A stretch of DNA of 64,000 bases from assembly GCF_014203275.1 (NCBI RefSeq), contig NZ_JACHIP010000012.1, positions 1 to 64,000 on the forward strand, read 5' to 3'. This DNA comes from Granulicella aggregans (GTDB taxonomy: Bacteria; Acidobacteriota; Terriglobia; Terriglobales; Acidobacteriaceae). The translations under genes and the position numbers were made by a program. Shown here piece by piece: positions 8,457 through 16,943 of this stretch. Every line of letters begins with the position of its first letter. Within the stretch, counting starts at the first letter, position 1. Under the pieces are notes generated by a model. The model was not told where the DNA came from. It saw nothing but the letters and a program-made list of their open reading frames with translations, and did not search any database.

Positions 8457-9248
8457 TCAGATACCTTTGATCTCTCCGCCATCCATGCGCACACACGATC
8501 CGGTCAGCCACTTCGCCGAGGGTGACACGAGATAGGCCATCAGGTCGGCTATCTCTTCCGGTCTGCCGAAGCGCGCGATACCGACTGCTTCGGGGAACTT
8601 CCTCATTGCCTCTTCAACGCTCAGGTTGTGCTCGGGTGCCCACTTTTTGAAGAAGGATTCGCGGCGGCCTGTCATGACCGCCCCGGGAACGACGCTATTG
8701 ACCTGCACGCCGTCCTTGATGCCTTGTTCCGCGAAGGCTTTAGCGAGTGCGATGATCGCGGCATTGATCGCGGCGACGGCGGCGAAGCCAGGCTTGGGGT
8801 CGAGCGCGGCTGAGCCGGAGATGAAGATGACCGATCCGCCTGAGGCCTTCAGCGCGTCCCAGGCTGAGAGCGTAAGACGACGGGCACCGTGAAACTTTAG
8901 AGCCAGGCCATCGTGCCACTGGTCGTCCGTCATCTCGAAGAGATCGATCTGCGGGACCGCGCCGGCGATGTTGAGCAACGCATCGATTCTTCCGAAGCGC
9001 TCGAGGGTCGTTTGGATGAGGGTCGCGGCCGCGTCGGTCTCGCGTAGATCAGTTGCAGAGACCAGTGCCCTTGCGCCAACTGAAGTTACAGCGTCGGCGG
9101 TGCTTCGCAGTTCGTCTTCGTTTCTTGCAGCAAGCACGATTGCAGAAAAGTCATGCGCCAACCTCAACGCAGTGGCACGGCCGATCCCTTGACTTGCGCC
9201 GGTGACGACGGCGACCGAACCGGTGGTCGATGATCCTTCGCTGATCAC
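8457..9248 (-). CDS. SDR-fold protein lacking the catalytic Tyr and Lys
   Basis: A 263-residue short-chain dehydrogenase-fold protein. The cofactor motif TGASQGIG is at residues 16-23, NIAG at 93-96 and the active-site Ser in FISGSAA near 144. The YxxxK motif expected next is absent: aligning AAINAAIIALAKAFAEQ with the usual YSASKAALEALTRSL puts Val at the Tyr position (158) and Asn at the Lys position (162). The C-terminal GRPEEIADLMAYLVSP and MDGG blocks are standard. It starts with GTG 9248, overlapping the stop of the upstream hydrolase by 4 bp (GTGA), so the two are translationally coupled. NAD(P) binding is likely; ordinary alcohol dehydrogenation is not. Confidence 0.82.
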   Translation of the reverse strand: MISEGSSTTGSVAVVTGASQGIGRATALRLAHDFSAIVLAARNEDELRSTADAVTSVGARALVSATDLRETDAAATLIQTTLERFGRIDALLNIAGAVPQIDLFEMTDDQWHDGLALKFHGARRLTLSAWDALKASGGSVIFISGSAALDPKPGFAAVAAINAAIIALAKAFAEQGIKDGVQVNSVVPGAVMTGRRESFFKKWAPEHNLSVEEAMRKFPEAVGIARFGRPEEIADLMAYLVSPSAKWLTGSCVRMDGGEIKGI

Positions 9249-10153
9249 GCTATGACCGCCGATTTACCGTTGAGAAAATCTTTGATTGCTTCGGCGATCG
9301 CTGAAGCATGGGTCTCAAGCGCGAAGTGGCCGGTGTCTAGAAACTCCACACGGGCGCTGGGCAGGTCTCTCTTGAACGCCTGCGCTCCGGCTGGGAGAAA
9401 GAAGGGATCGTTCTTGCCCCAGATCGCGAGTAGCGGTGGTTTTGACGTACGAAAGTAGTCCTGAAACTTTGGGTAAAGCTCGATGTTCGACGCGTAGTTG
9501 AGGAACAGGTCGAGCTGGATCTCTTTGTTTCCCGGCCGGTCGAGGAGCGCAGTGTCTAACGTGTACGACTCAGGCGCGATGCTGTCCGAGTGCTCGACGC
9601 CGTGGGTGTATTGCCAGCGGGTTCCTTCCAGGGTGAGGATGTTCGTGCGCAGCACCTCCCTGTTTTCCTGGGTAGGTTCTGCCCAGTATCGTCTGATCGG
9701 TGCCCACGAGTCGCCAAGTCCTTCTTCATAGGCGTTGCCGTTCTGTGAGATGATCGCGGTGATGCGCTCGGGCCGCGCCATCGCGAGGCGAAAGCCGGTG
9801 GGAGCACCGTAGTCGAATACATAGATTGCATGGCGGGTGAGGCCCAATGCATCGGTGAACGATGCGATAGTGTGCGCCAACGAGTCGAAGGAGTAGGTGT
9901 AGTTTCGCTTCTCGGGTACCTGAGTGAACCCGAAGCCGGGCAGGTCCGGGGCGATCAGATGAAACTCATCCGCGAGGCGGGGCATCAGCTCGCGGAACAT
10001 GAAGGATGACGCGGGAAATCCATGCAGCAGAAGGATTACCGGTGCCCCGGGGTCGCCTGCAGTTCGGTAGAAGACTTCGACTCCATCGGCCTCAACCTTA
10101 TGAAGCGACGTTTGAGGGATGACAGCATGGGAAAGAGTGGAACTGGCACTCAT
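9245..10153 (-). CDS. Epoxide hydrolase/haloacetate dehalogenase-like alpha/beta hydrolase
   Basis: A 302-residue alpha/beta hydrolase with HGFPASS (oxyanion, residues 44-50), Asp nucleophile in VFDYGAPTG (Asp114), the acid-region strand LLAIWGKNDPFFLP and the base His in LDTGHFALETH. An Asp nucleophile fits epoxide hydrolases or haloacetate dehalogenases rather than esterases. The start ATG 10153 follows GGAGGAG. It lies 30 bp after the flavin reductase gene and overlaps the SDR gene by 4 bp. With the haloalkane dehalogenase further down, the run contains two hydrolases suited to halogenated or epoxidised substrates. Confidence 0.8.
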   Translation of the reverse strand: MSASSTLSHAVIPQTSLHKVEADGVEVFYRTAGDPGAPVILLLHGFPASSFMFRELMPRLADEFHLIAPDLPGFGFTQVPEKRNYTYSFDSLAHTIASFTDALGLTRHAIYVFDYGAPTGFRLAMARPERITAIISQNGNAYEEGLGDSWAPIRRYWAEPTQENREVLRTNILTLEGTRWQYTHGVEHSDSIAPESYTLDTALLDRPGNKEIQLDLFLNYASNIELYPKFQDYFRTSKPPLLAIWGKNDPFFLPAGAQAFKRDLPSARVEFLDTGHFALETHASAIAEAIKDFLNGKSAVIA

Positions 10154-10183
10154 AGGGCTCCTCCGGCCTGGACGGCCAACTGT

Positions 10184-11668
10184 TCAACTGTTGACGGAGA
10201 CTGCTTCGAGGACTTGCGCGGGAATATCGGTCGATGAGGATGGGGTGGATGAGAACAGTGGGATCAGACCTTCGACGAGCGTGGGGTGAGCCCATATGGC
10301 GTCGCGAAGTGTTGTGTAGGGCAATGTGGCTATCATGGCGGTCTGGACGGACGCCATGATCTCCCCCGCTTCTACTGCGAAGGCGGTGAAGCCGAGGATG
10401 AAATCGCTGTCGATTGCGACAAGAGCCTTGAGAAATCCTCTCGTTTCCGACAAAGTGCGAGCGCGAAGCACTCCCTCCATCGGGAGTTTGAACAACCGGT
10501 ATGCGATTCCTTGCGCCTGGGCTTCCTTCTCCGTAAGACCGATGCGGGCTAGTTCGGGATCGGTGAAGAGCGTGTACGGGATTTGCCTGCCGGTTGTTGT
10601 CCGGTGAATGCCCATGAGGTTGTCGCGGACCACGCGGAAATCATCCACGCTGACGTGGGTGAATTGAGGAGTTCCAGCGACTTCACCGATCGCCCACACA
10701 CCGGTTGCGGTGGTCTGGAGGCGCTCGTTGACCTTGAGGTAGCCGTCGCTGGTCAGCTGGACACCAGCAAGCTCGAGACCGATATCTTCGGTGTTGGGCT
10801 GTCGCCCTGTTGCAACAAGCAGATGGGTGCCCTCGATGGTTGTCGTTCGACCGTCCTGCTCGAAGTCAAGCATCACCGATTCACCAGACCTTCCAGAGAC
10901 CTTTTTCACACTGGCATTCAGAGCGGTTTCGATGCCCTCATCTCCGAAGAGATCGGCGAGGGCACCGGTTACATCGTCGTCTTCGCGGTGCAGCAGGCGA
11001 TCGTTGTGGTCTATGACGGTTACCCTGCTGCCGAAGCGGCGCATCGCCTGTGCCAGCTCCAGGCCAACGTAGCCAGCGCCAAGCACGATCAGATGAGCCG
11101 GGACATGATCCAGTTCAAGCGCTTCGACATGGGTGAGCGGCCGGGCTTCCGTCAAGCCGGGGATCGCGCTCAATGCGGCGCGGGTGCCTGTGCTGACGAT
11201 TACGTTGCTTCCGCGGAGGAGTCGCGTGGAGCCGTCGCTCAGGGTCACTTCCAGAGTTTTTGGGCCCACGAAGCGGCCTGATCCGCAGATAAACTCCGCG
11301 CCGGTGCGCTTGTATTGATCGAGATACATCTCGTTGAGGCCCATCACCATTGCGCGCTTTCGAGCACGCACAGCAGGCATCTCGACACGAAGGCCATCCG
11401 TGAATAAACCAAACTCTTCGCTTCGCCGGATGTAGGACGCCACCCTGGCACCGTGGAGGACATTCTTACTGGGAAGGCAGGCGATGTTCGGGCACGATCC
11501 ACCGATGTACTTGCGATCGATGACGGCGACGCGTTGCCCCTGACTGGCAAAGGTCCATGCGGCAACGGTCGACCCGGTGCCGCCGCCCAGGATCACCAGG
11601 TCGTAGTCTTCGACCGCTTGTTCCAGACTTGCATTACCGGCGCGCGTTCGGTTCGTGCTCGTTCCCAT
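10184..11668 (-). CDS. Flavin disulfide reductase (mercuric reductase/RclA-like)
   Basis: A 494-residue class I pyridine-nucleotide disulfide oxidoreductase. The N-terminal FAD motif is DLVILGGGTGSTVAAW, the redox pair is Cys59 and Cys64 in GGSCPNIACLPSKN, and a second Rossmann motif VLGAGYVGLELAQ binds NAD(P)H. The C-terminal dimer domain ends with the His-Glu pair in AHPTLVEGLIP. No N-terminal heavy-metal-associated domain and no C-terminal Cys pair of MerA are present, so mercuric reduction is not supported. RclA-like or lipoamide dehydrogenase-like redox work fits better, especially with the DUF417 gene in the run. It is the first gene of the six-gene minus-strand run. Confidence 0.85.
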   Translation of the reverse strand: MGTSTNRTRAGNASLEQAVEDYDLVILGGGTGSTVAAWTFASQGQRVAVIDRKYIGGSCPNIACLPSKNVLHGARVASYIRRSEEFGLFTDGLRVEMPAVRARKRAMVMGLNEMYLDQYKRTGAEFICGSGRFVGPKTLEVTLSDGSTRLLRGSNVIVSTGTRAALSAIPGLTEARPLTHVEALELDHVPAHLIVLGAGYVGLELAQAMRRFGSRVTVIDHNDRLLHREDDDVTGALADLFGDEGIETALNASVKKVSGRSGESVMLDFEQDGRTTTIEGTHLLVATGRQPNTEDIGLELAGVQLTSDGYLKVNERLQTTATGVWAIGEVAGTPQFTHVSVDDFRVVRDNLMGIHRTTTGRQIPYTLFTDPELARIGLTEKEAQAQGIAYRLFKLPMEGVLRARTLSETRGFLKALVAIDSDFILGFTAFAVEAGEIMASVQTAMIATLPYTTLRDAIWAHPTLVEGLIPLFSSTPSSSTDIPAQVLEAVSVNS

Positions 11669-11926
11669 GTCGCGAGTGTCGAGCGAGCAGCGCTAACGAA
11701 CAACGACTGAATGACGACTATCTGATGGCCATATGACGGAGAGGAGGGCAGCTGCCTTCGCGGAGCAGAAACAATTCCCTACTCGCAATGATCCTCAAGG
11801 TGGCCTTACGAGAACGGCACTCTCACGGCGGTGATTTATGGAGGGATCAAGAGCTCTGCGAAGGTAACTCGCCCCAAAGCCGGCATTTTCCTGAGGTGCG
11901 CAGAGCGCCGGACGGCGATCTGCATC

Positions 11927-11942
11927 TCCCCCATTTGGGGGA
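11927..11942. terminator. GC-rich hairpin at the end of the response-regulator gene
   Basis: TCCCCC-ATTT-GGGGGA is a perfect 6-bp stem with a 4-base loop, 1 bp beyond the stop codon of the NarL-like gene. No long T tract follows, so it may be a processing or Rho-associated hairpin rather than a classical terminator. Confidence 0.45.
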
Positions 11943-11943
11943 A

Positions 11944-12579
11944 TTACAGTTCGATAATTCCGCGCCTCAGGCCGATCGTGACGGCGTGGGCACGGTCTTT
12001 CGCATCCAGCTTTGCGAGGATGTTCGCGACGTGGCTCTTCACGCTCGCCTCACCGATCGACAACTGGCTGGCGATGGCCTTGTTGGCGTTGCCATCGGCT
12101 ATGAGTCGCAAAACGTCGACCTCGCGGGGTGTGAGGTCTTCTCTGAGTGAATTGATGATCTCGACCGCAAGCTCCTGGGGTATCCGGCGATGTCCTGCGT
12201 GGACCGCCCTGATCGTCTCGAGAAGTTCGCGATGAACCTGCCTCTTGAGCAGATAGGCTCGCGCACCCGCTTTGATTGCCCGCACCACCTGGGCATCACC
12301 ACTGTACGTCGTCAAAACAATGATCTTTGCGCCTGGGAACTCTTTATGAATCTGGCTGATCGATTGGATACCATTCAGGCCGGGGAGTTGAATATCCATC
12401 AAAGTGACGTCGGGCCTGTGGAGCCGAAACTTTTCAATGGCCTCCTCTCCGGTTGAAGCTTCCGCGACAAGCTTCATGTCGTCTTCAACGTTGACGAGGG
12501 CAGCAATCCCCCTGCGAAGAAGAGGATGGTCGTCCACCGTAAGAATACGAATCAGACTGGTTTCTACAGTCATTTTCAA
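11944..12579 (-). CDS. NarL/FixJ-type response regulator
   Basis: A 211-residue DNA-binding regulator. The receiver domain has the acidic pair in TVDDHPLL, phosphoacceptor Asp62 in VTLMDIQLPG, the Thr in VLTTYSG and the Lys in YLLKRQV. The C-terminal LuxR-type helix-turn-helix is LTPREVDVLRLIADGNANKAIA followed by SVKSHVANIL. It begins 5 bp after the kinase gene and is surely its partner. In this family, phosphorylation at the Asp promotes dimerisation and DNA binding. The target genes cannot be read, but the six-gene redox/dehalogenase run starts only 275 bp beyond its 3' end, on the same strand. Confidence 0.92.
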   Translation of the reverse strand: MKMTVETSLIRILTVDDHPLLRRGIAALVNVEDDMKLVAEASTGEEAIEKFRLHRPDVTLMDIQLPGLNGIQSISQIHKEFPGAKIIVLTTYSGDAQVVRAIKAGARAYLLKRQVHRELLETIRAVHAGHRRIPQELAVEIINSLREDLTPREVDVLRLIADGNANKAIASQLSIGEASVKSHVANILAKLDAKDRAHAVTIGLRRGIIEL

Positions 12580-12584
12580 GACCT

Positions 12585-13928
12585 TTACGTCGCGCCGGAT
12601 CTGGAGCGGTTGAGATTTTTTTGATAGGCCACCGACGCGGTGACGTTAAGTTGAATCTCGGTCCCCGTTCCCGCTTCACTGCGGACATCCAGCTTCGCAC
12701 CGATCTGGTGAGCCCGTTCCCTGACACCCGGCAGGCCCCAATGGCCGGGACGGATGCCCCTCTCCATCACGCGGTGATCCATGCCTCGTCCATCGTCCCA
12801 TACACGGAGTTGCAGTTGGTCTTTGCCGTAGCAAATTTCGGCCTGCACCCTGGTCGCCTGCGCGTGCCGAAACGCATTCCGTAAGACCTCACGCGCGATC
12901 CGGTAAACCTCATCCTGGATGGCCGCAGTCAAGACGCGCTGCTGGCCCTCAACGATAAGTCCAAAGCTGGGAGACTTGTGTTCTCCGGTCCCTGCGGTGG
13001 CAAGGCTCTCCCCCGTGAGCCGCAGAAGTTGTGGGAGATCGTCTTCACACATCGCTGTGCTGCGCAGATCCACGATGGCGTCCTGGCTTTCGACGATTGC
13101 CTGTTCTGTTCCCATGATTGCGTTATCGAGGGCCTGCAGCGCTTCGTCGGGCCGTTTTTGGAACATGTTGCGAGCGGCCTGGAACTCGAACATGAGGCCG
13201 TGAAGGCTTTGAAGTAAGCTATCATGCAGTTCACGCGCGATGCGTGTGCGCTCACCAGTACGCTCCTCGAGGCGGAGTTCCACTATCCGCCGCGCGACGG
13301 CCCATCCGAAAAAGGCGGCGAAGCAAAAGGTAGAGATAGCCATGATAGGCACAATGACGATGGTTCGCTGTTGTAAGCCCGACATTTTCGACGCCGACTC
13401 AGTACGTTCGCGACTGGCCTGATGCTGAATACGTTCGACGAGAACTGAGGTCTGCGTTTCGATTGGCTTTAGCTCTTTGTCCAACCGACGCTGTACGCTC
13501 TCCCAGTCTCCCGCCTCTGCCAAACCACTAATGGCATCAAGCTGACCCGGCAAGGCGACCTCAATCGTATCCAGTACGGGAAGGATGTCCCGATCCGCAT
13601 TGGCTGTAGGAGGCCGGGCGGCGACCTCTCTTGTTTGATTAATCTGGTTAAGGAACGCTAGACGCAGCGGACCCACTTCTGTGGTCAAGTGTTGCGCATT
13701 GCCTGATCGGGCGAGATCATCCAGGCGCTGGTGGAACGCGAGAAGGCCAACCTGGAGCTGGAGGATCGCGTTCAACTGTCGGTTCGCGCTGGTGAGACGA
13801 TCTGTTTCAACACGCGCAAGATGAAACTGCCATATAACGATCGAGTTTCCGGCAAGGATCAGCGCGATCAACAGTGCAAAGGCGAGCGTCAGCCGAGTCC
13901 CGATCTTGGAATAATCTGACGGTTTCAT
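12585..13928 (-). CDS. NarX-type membrane histidine kinase
   Basis: A 447-residue sensor kinase. TM1 spans about residues 12-34 (LAFALLIALILAG), followed by a periplasmic helical sensor of roughly 150 residues and TM2 near 190-212 (IVPIMAISTFCFAAFFGW). The HisKA_3 box RIARELHDSLLQSLHGL carries the phospho-His near residue 231. The ATPase domain has DDGRG and GHWGLPGVRERAH. The helical sensor without a PAS or HAMP motif resembles four-helix-bundle sensors that bind small ligands or partner proteins. It lies 7 bp after the solute-binding protein gene and 5 bp before the regulator gene. Confidence 0.9.
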   Translation of the reverse strand: MKPSDYSKIGTRLTLAFALLIALILAGNSIVIWQFHLARVETDRLTSANRQLNAILQLQVGLLAFHQRLDDLARSGNAQHLTTEVGPLRLAFLNQINQTREVAARPPTANADRDILPVLDTIEVALPGQLDAISGLAEAGDWESVQRRLDKELKPIETQTSVLVERIQHQASRERTESASKMSGLQQRTIVIVPIMAISTFCFAAFFGWAVARRIVELRLEERTGERTRIARELHDSLLQSLHGLMFEFQAARNMFQKRPDEALQALDNAIMGTEQAIVESQDAIVDLRSTAMCEDDLPQLLRLTGESLATAGTGEHKSPSFGLIVEGQQRVLTAAIQDEVYRIAREVLRNAFRHAQATRVQAEICYGKDQLQLRVWDDGRGMDHRVMERGIRPGHWGLPGVRERAHQIGAKLDVRSEAGTGTEIQLNVTASVAYQKNLNRSRSGAT

Positions 13929-13935
13929 TCAACCT

Positions 13936-15228
13936 CTACTTCCTTGCCGGCGGCGGAGCAGTACGCAGGCCTGTGACCTGGACCAGTCGTTTCTCCAACT
14001 CCGCTGCTGCGTCTGGCGCAGTCTTTTGCCCCGTCAAGACAGAGTGTACCGCTTGGCTATAGGCCTCGGTCACCGTCTGATAGCGGTCACCGGTGAGATC
14101 CGCAGGCCGGCTGACCAGCCGAATTTGTTGGCTCCTCAGACCGGAAGGATCAGGAGGCTGCAATACCCTGGGAAGGTTTTCGAAGTGACGGGGTAGTTGA
14201 TTTGCTGGAACCCTTGCGCCTTGCAGGTCCATGGAGAGAAGAAAACGGATGAGAGCAATCGCCTCCTGCAGATGGGCCGAAGAACGAGGAACAGCTAAAC
14301 CGTAGCCCCCCAGCGCACTGACTTGCCCTCGTCCATCTCCCGGCATGCTTGTGAGGCCGGTGTATTGCTGCATTGGCGATTTGCCTGAACGAGCCATATG
14401 GTCCGCCCATTCCCAGCTGCGCAGGAACGCGGCGTTGCCTGAGTTCCAGACGTTCAGCGAGTCAGTCTCTCGATAAGAAACGACCCCGGGCGGCGATATC
14501 CTACCGACCCAATGTGCGGCTCGTTCCCATGCGCGAACGGCATGAGTATTGTTGATGCTAATTGATTGGTCGTCTTCGACGACACGGCCTCCACCTTCGG
14601 CAGCTTGCCATTCCAATGCGTTGCACGTGAGGCCCTCCGTAGCAGCGCCTTGCCACACGTAGCCCCAGAAGTTCTTTCGGCCCCTTGCTCGCTCGCCTGC
14701 CTGGATCCGTGCGGCCATGCTTTCCAGCTCGTCCCATGTCTTCGGAGGATGGCTGTAGCCGTAGCGCTGCAGGAGGTCGATGCGGTACGCAAGAACACCC
14801 ACGTGGGTGCGAAAGGGTATAGCTACGACCTTGCCCTGGACTGTATAGTTCGCGACTAGATTCGAATCCTGCGAGGATATTTCAGAGGAAAGGTAGGGCC
14901 GAAGATCGACCAAGTCGTCGGCTAAACTTGCCGGCCAAATGACGTCAATCCCCAGGATGTCCGGAGCGGATTCGCCCTTATGGAGAACCTTTCGCAAAAG
15001 GTCTAGTTGCGCTGGAGGATCAAGCGAAGAGAATAGTGTGTTGGGAATGGGAGACTGCTGAATTGCGATTCCTGTTTTTCGGGTGAACTCTTGAAATTCG
15101 CGTTCTGCCTGTGGCTGATCGTCCGGCTGCAGCCACCATGCCCCAAGGAAAGTTACAAAAGGGGGCACCGCTACAGGTCGACGACAGCCCAAAACGCTGC
15201 AAAGGAGCATCACGATCCCGATTCGCAT
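13936..15228 (-). CDS. ABC-type solute-binding lipoprotein coupled to a two-component system
   Basis: I chose ATG 15228 (MRIGIVMLLCSVLGC), which gives a short lipoprotein signal with a lipobox at VLGC; the frame is open upstream to 15342 but that adds a non-signal basic stretch. The mature protein of about 415 residues is a family 1 extracellular solute-binding protein: FLGAWWLQPDDQPQAE, DILGIDVIWPASLADDLVDL, AIPFRTHVGVLAYRIDLL, TWDELESMA and the sugar-site GYGLAVPRSS. No permease or ATPase gene accompanies it. Placed first in an operon with kinase and regulator, it probably presents a ligand, perhaps a carbohydrate, to the sensor kinase instead of feeding a transporter. Confidence 0.82.
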   Translation of the reverse strand: MRIGIVMLLCSVLGCRRPVAVPPFVTFLGAWWLQPDDQPQAEREFQEFTRKTGIAIQQSPIPNTLFSSLDPPAQLDLLRKVLHKGESAPDILGIDVIWPASLADDLVDLRPYLSSEISSQDSNLVANYTVQGKVVAIPFRTHVGVLAYRIDLLQRYGYSHPPKTWDELESMAARIQAGERARGRKNFWGYVWQGAATEGLTCNALEWQAAEGGGRVVEDDQSISINNTHAVRAWERAAHWVGRISPPGVVSYRETDSLNVWNSGNAAFLRSWEWADHMARSGKSPMQQYTGLTSMPGDGRGQVSALGGYGLAVPRSSAHLQEAIALIRFLLSMDLQGARVPANQLPRHFENLPRVLQPPDPSGLRSQQIRLVSRPADLTGDRYQTVTEAYSQAVHSVLTGQKTAPDAAAELEKRLVQVTGLRTAPPPARK

Positions 15229-15379
15229 ACACCGCTTCGTATAGAACCACAGCCGATCCACAATAGCGACGCGCCGAGTTGTGTGGACTAGCACGCGACC
15301 CATGGTCCTGCGAAAAGAGAGATTGAATTCTTGTAGACACATAGCATCGAGGGTATTCTCAACTAACGCTAACAGTCAG

Positions 15380-15392
15380 TATGGAGTGACCG
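15380..15392 (+). repeat. Left 13-bp inverted repeat of the IS1111-type element
   Basis: TATGGAGTGACCG, exactly complementary to 16931-16943. The neighbouring bases CAGTC (left outside) and CAGTCTGA (right, complement) are also similar, so the repeat may extend imperfectly outward. Confidence 0.8.
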
Positions 15393-15475
15393 GCGCCGAT
15401 GCCGCCGATCGTGGGTTAAGCTGTGAGCGTCCGAAGGACGCACAGTTCAGAGCCACAAGCGGAAGAGAGCCGGTC

Positions 15476-16603
15476 ATGAAGGAGAAGTTACGATTTCTAG
15501 GATTGGATGTCCATGCTGAGACGATCGCCGTAGCGGTCGCGGAGCCAGAAGGTGAAGTGCGGAGTCTTGGAACGATTCCGAACCGCGCTGAGTCTATTCG
15601 CAAGTTGATCAAGAAGCTTGGTCCTGCAGCCAAGCTGAGAGCCTGTTATGAAGCCGGACCGACGGGCTACGTCGTGTACTGGCAACTGGCGGAGTTGGGC
15701 GTCGAGTGCGAAGTTGTGGCACCCACGCTGGTACCCGTCAAGGCTGGCGATCGAGTGAAGACCGATCGGCGAGATGCCGAGAAGCTAGCACGTTGCCATC
15801 GGTCCGGGGATCTGACGGCGGTGTGGGTTCCGGATGAGGGTTCAGAAGCGTTACGCGACCTGGTGCGAGCCCGCGAAGCAGCCAAGCAGGATCAGACACG
15901 AGCGCGGCATCGCTTGAGCAAGTTCCTTCTGCGCTCCGGACAGCGGCCACCGACCGGAGTCAGGCCTTGGACACGACCTTATTTGATCTGGGTCGCGCAG
16001 CTGCGTTTCACGCAGATAGCTCAAGAGTCCACTCGCCAGGATTATCTACACGAAGTCGAGCACATGCGGGGACGCGTAGAGCGTCTGGAGCAAGCCATCA
16101 TGGAAGCGGTGAAGCTGGCATCGCCCGCGCTGCAACAAGTCATTAACGATCTACAGGCACTGCGCGGTATCGCAGACATCTCGGCTGTGACCATTGCGAG
16201 CGAGTTGGGCCAGGTGTCTCGCTTTGCGAGTGCTCGCCAACTGATGGGGTACTGCGGCGTTGTACCTAGCGAGGACTCCAGTGGCAAGAGAACGAGACGC
16301 GGAAGCATCACCAAGACTGGCAACGCGCACCTGCGACGCATCGTTGTCGAAGCCGCATGGAGCTATCGTCGTCCGCCAGGTATCTGGTACGGTCTGCGAA
16401 GACGACAGGAGAGCATCTCGGAAGAGACTAAGGAGATTGCATGGAAGGCGCAACACAGGCTGCACAAGCGATATGTGAAGCTGAGCGCAGCCGGCAAGGA
16501 CCAGAGGAAGATCGTCACAGCTGTAGCTCGAGAGCTGCTGGGCTTTATCTGGGCTATTGGAACCAGAGCAGAGACTGTCTCCAGGCAGCACGTTGCAGTC
16601 TGA
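15476..16603 (+). CDS. IS110-family (IS1111 subgroup) DEDD transposase
   Basis: The start is ATG 15476 (MKEKLRFLGLDVH); the upstream in-frame extension reads through the element's own end and is not credible. The 375-residue protein has the N-terminal RuvC-like DEDD domain: Asp in FLGLDVHAETIAV, Glu in ACYEAGPTGY, and the Asp pair in KTDRRDAEKLA. The C-terminal transposase_20 domain has LRGIADISAVTIASELG and the catalytic-Ser region VVPSEDSSGKRTRRGSITKTGN. These enzymes integrate DNA using a structured RNA made from the element's own noncoding end. No frameshift is seen, so it may be active. Confidence 0.93.
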   Translation: MKEKLRFLGLDVHAETIAVAVAEPEGEVRSLGTIPNRAESIRKLIKKLGPAAKLRACYEAGPTGYVVYWQLAELGVECEVVAPTLVPVKAGDRVKTDRRDAEKLARCHRSGDLTAVWVPDEGSEALRDLVRAREAAKQDQTRARHRLSKFLLRSGQRPPTGVRPWTRPYLIWVAQLRFTQIAQESTRQDYLHEVEHMRGRVERLEQAIMEAVKLASPALQQVINDLQALRGIADISAVTIASELGQVSRFASARQLMGYCGVVPSEDSSGKRTRRGSITKTGNAHLRRIVVEAAWSYRRPPGIWYGLRRRQESISEETKEIAWKAQHRLHKRYVKLSAAGKDQRKIVTAVARELLGFIWAIGTRAETVSRQHVAV

Positions 16604-16943
16604 CAACAACGCAAAACAAAAACCTCCTAAGAAGGAAAGATAAGAACTCAATCGATGAACGCTGACATCCGTCTCGAACACAGAGCCAGCAGCAGCCAGG
16701 GCAAGCACGAAGGAGAACCCTCGCTCGGCCTATGCGACAGGCTCAACCGGACTCGCGATAACAGTCAGAGGCAGCTCCCGACGGATCATGATTATGCGGT
16801 TTCGACCCGCGAATATCAGACTGATCAATCGTCGCTCAAAACTGCTCCGACTGCTGCTCGCTCTGTCTTCGGGAAAGGACCAAAGCACCGACAACGACAA
16901 GAACAACCCCACAGTTGTGCGGAGTTGACACGGTCACTCCATA
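16604..16943 (+). ncRNA. Putative seekRNA/bridge RNA region of the IS1111-type element
   Basis: About 327 bp between the transposase stop and the right inverted repeat have no credible gene. The frame at 16655-17029 crosses the end of the element and has unlikely composition. In IS1111-group elements the guide RNA that pairs with target and donor DNA is encoded in this 3' noncoding end, whereas IS110-group elements carry it 5'. The assignment rests on position and subgroup. I did not fold the RNA, and the exact ends and guide loops are not known. Confidence 0.55.
16931..16943 (-). repeat. Right 13-bp inverted repeat of the IS1111-type element
   Basis: CGGTCACTCCATA, exact complement of 15380-15392. 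It marks the approximate right end of the element. Confidence 0.8.

Larger units (their letters stand above)
15380..16943. mobile_element. IS1111-type element of the IS110 family
   Basis: The element encodes an intact IS110-family DEDD transposase. Short inverted repeats TATGGAGTGACCG (15380-15392) and its exact complement (16931-16943) lie at or near its ends. They leave 83 bp of noncoding DNA before the gene and about 327 bp after it. Subterminal inverted repeats and a long 3' noncoding end are characteristic of the IS1111 subgroup, as opposed to IS110 proper. True tips may extend a few bases further. It sits upstream of the solute-binding protein operon. Confidence 0.8.

Noticed and set aside
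10184..11668. Mercuric reductase (merA)
   Set aside because: The N-terminal metal-binding domain, the C-terminal vicinal Cys pair and all other mer genes are missing.
15427..15441. Hairpin GCGTCC-GAA-GGACGC considered as a terminator
   Set aside because: It lies in the 5' noncoding end of the IS1111-type element ahead of the transposase and is more likely part of the element's own structure.
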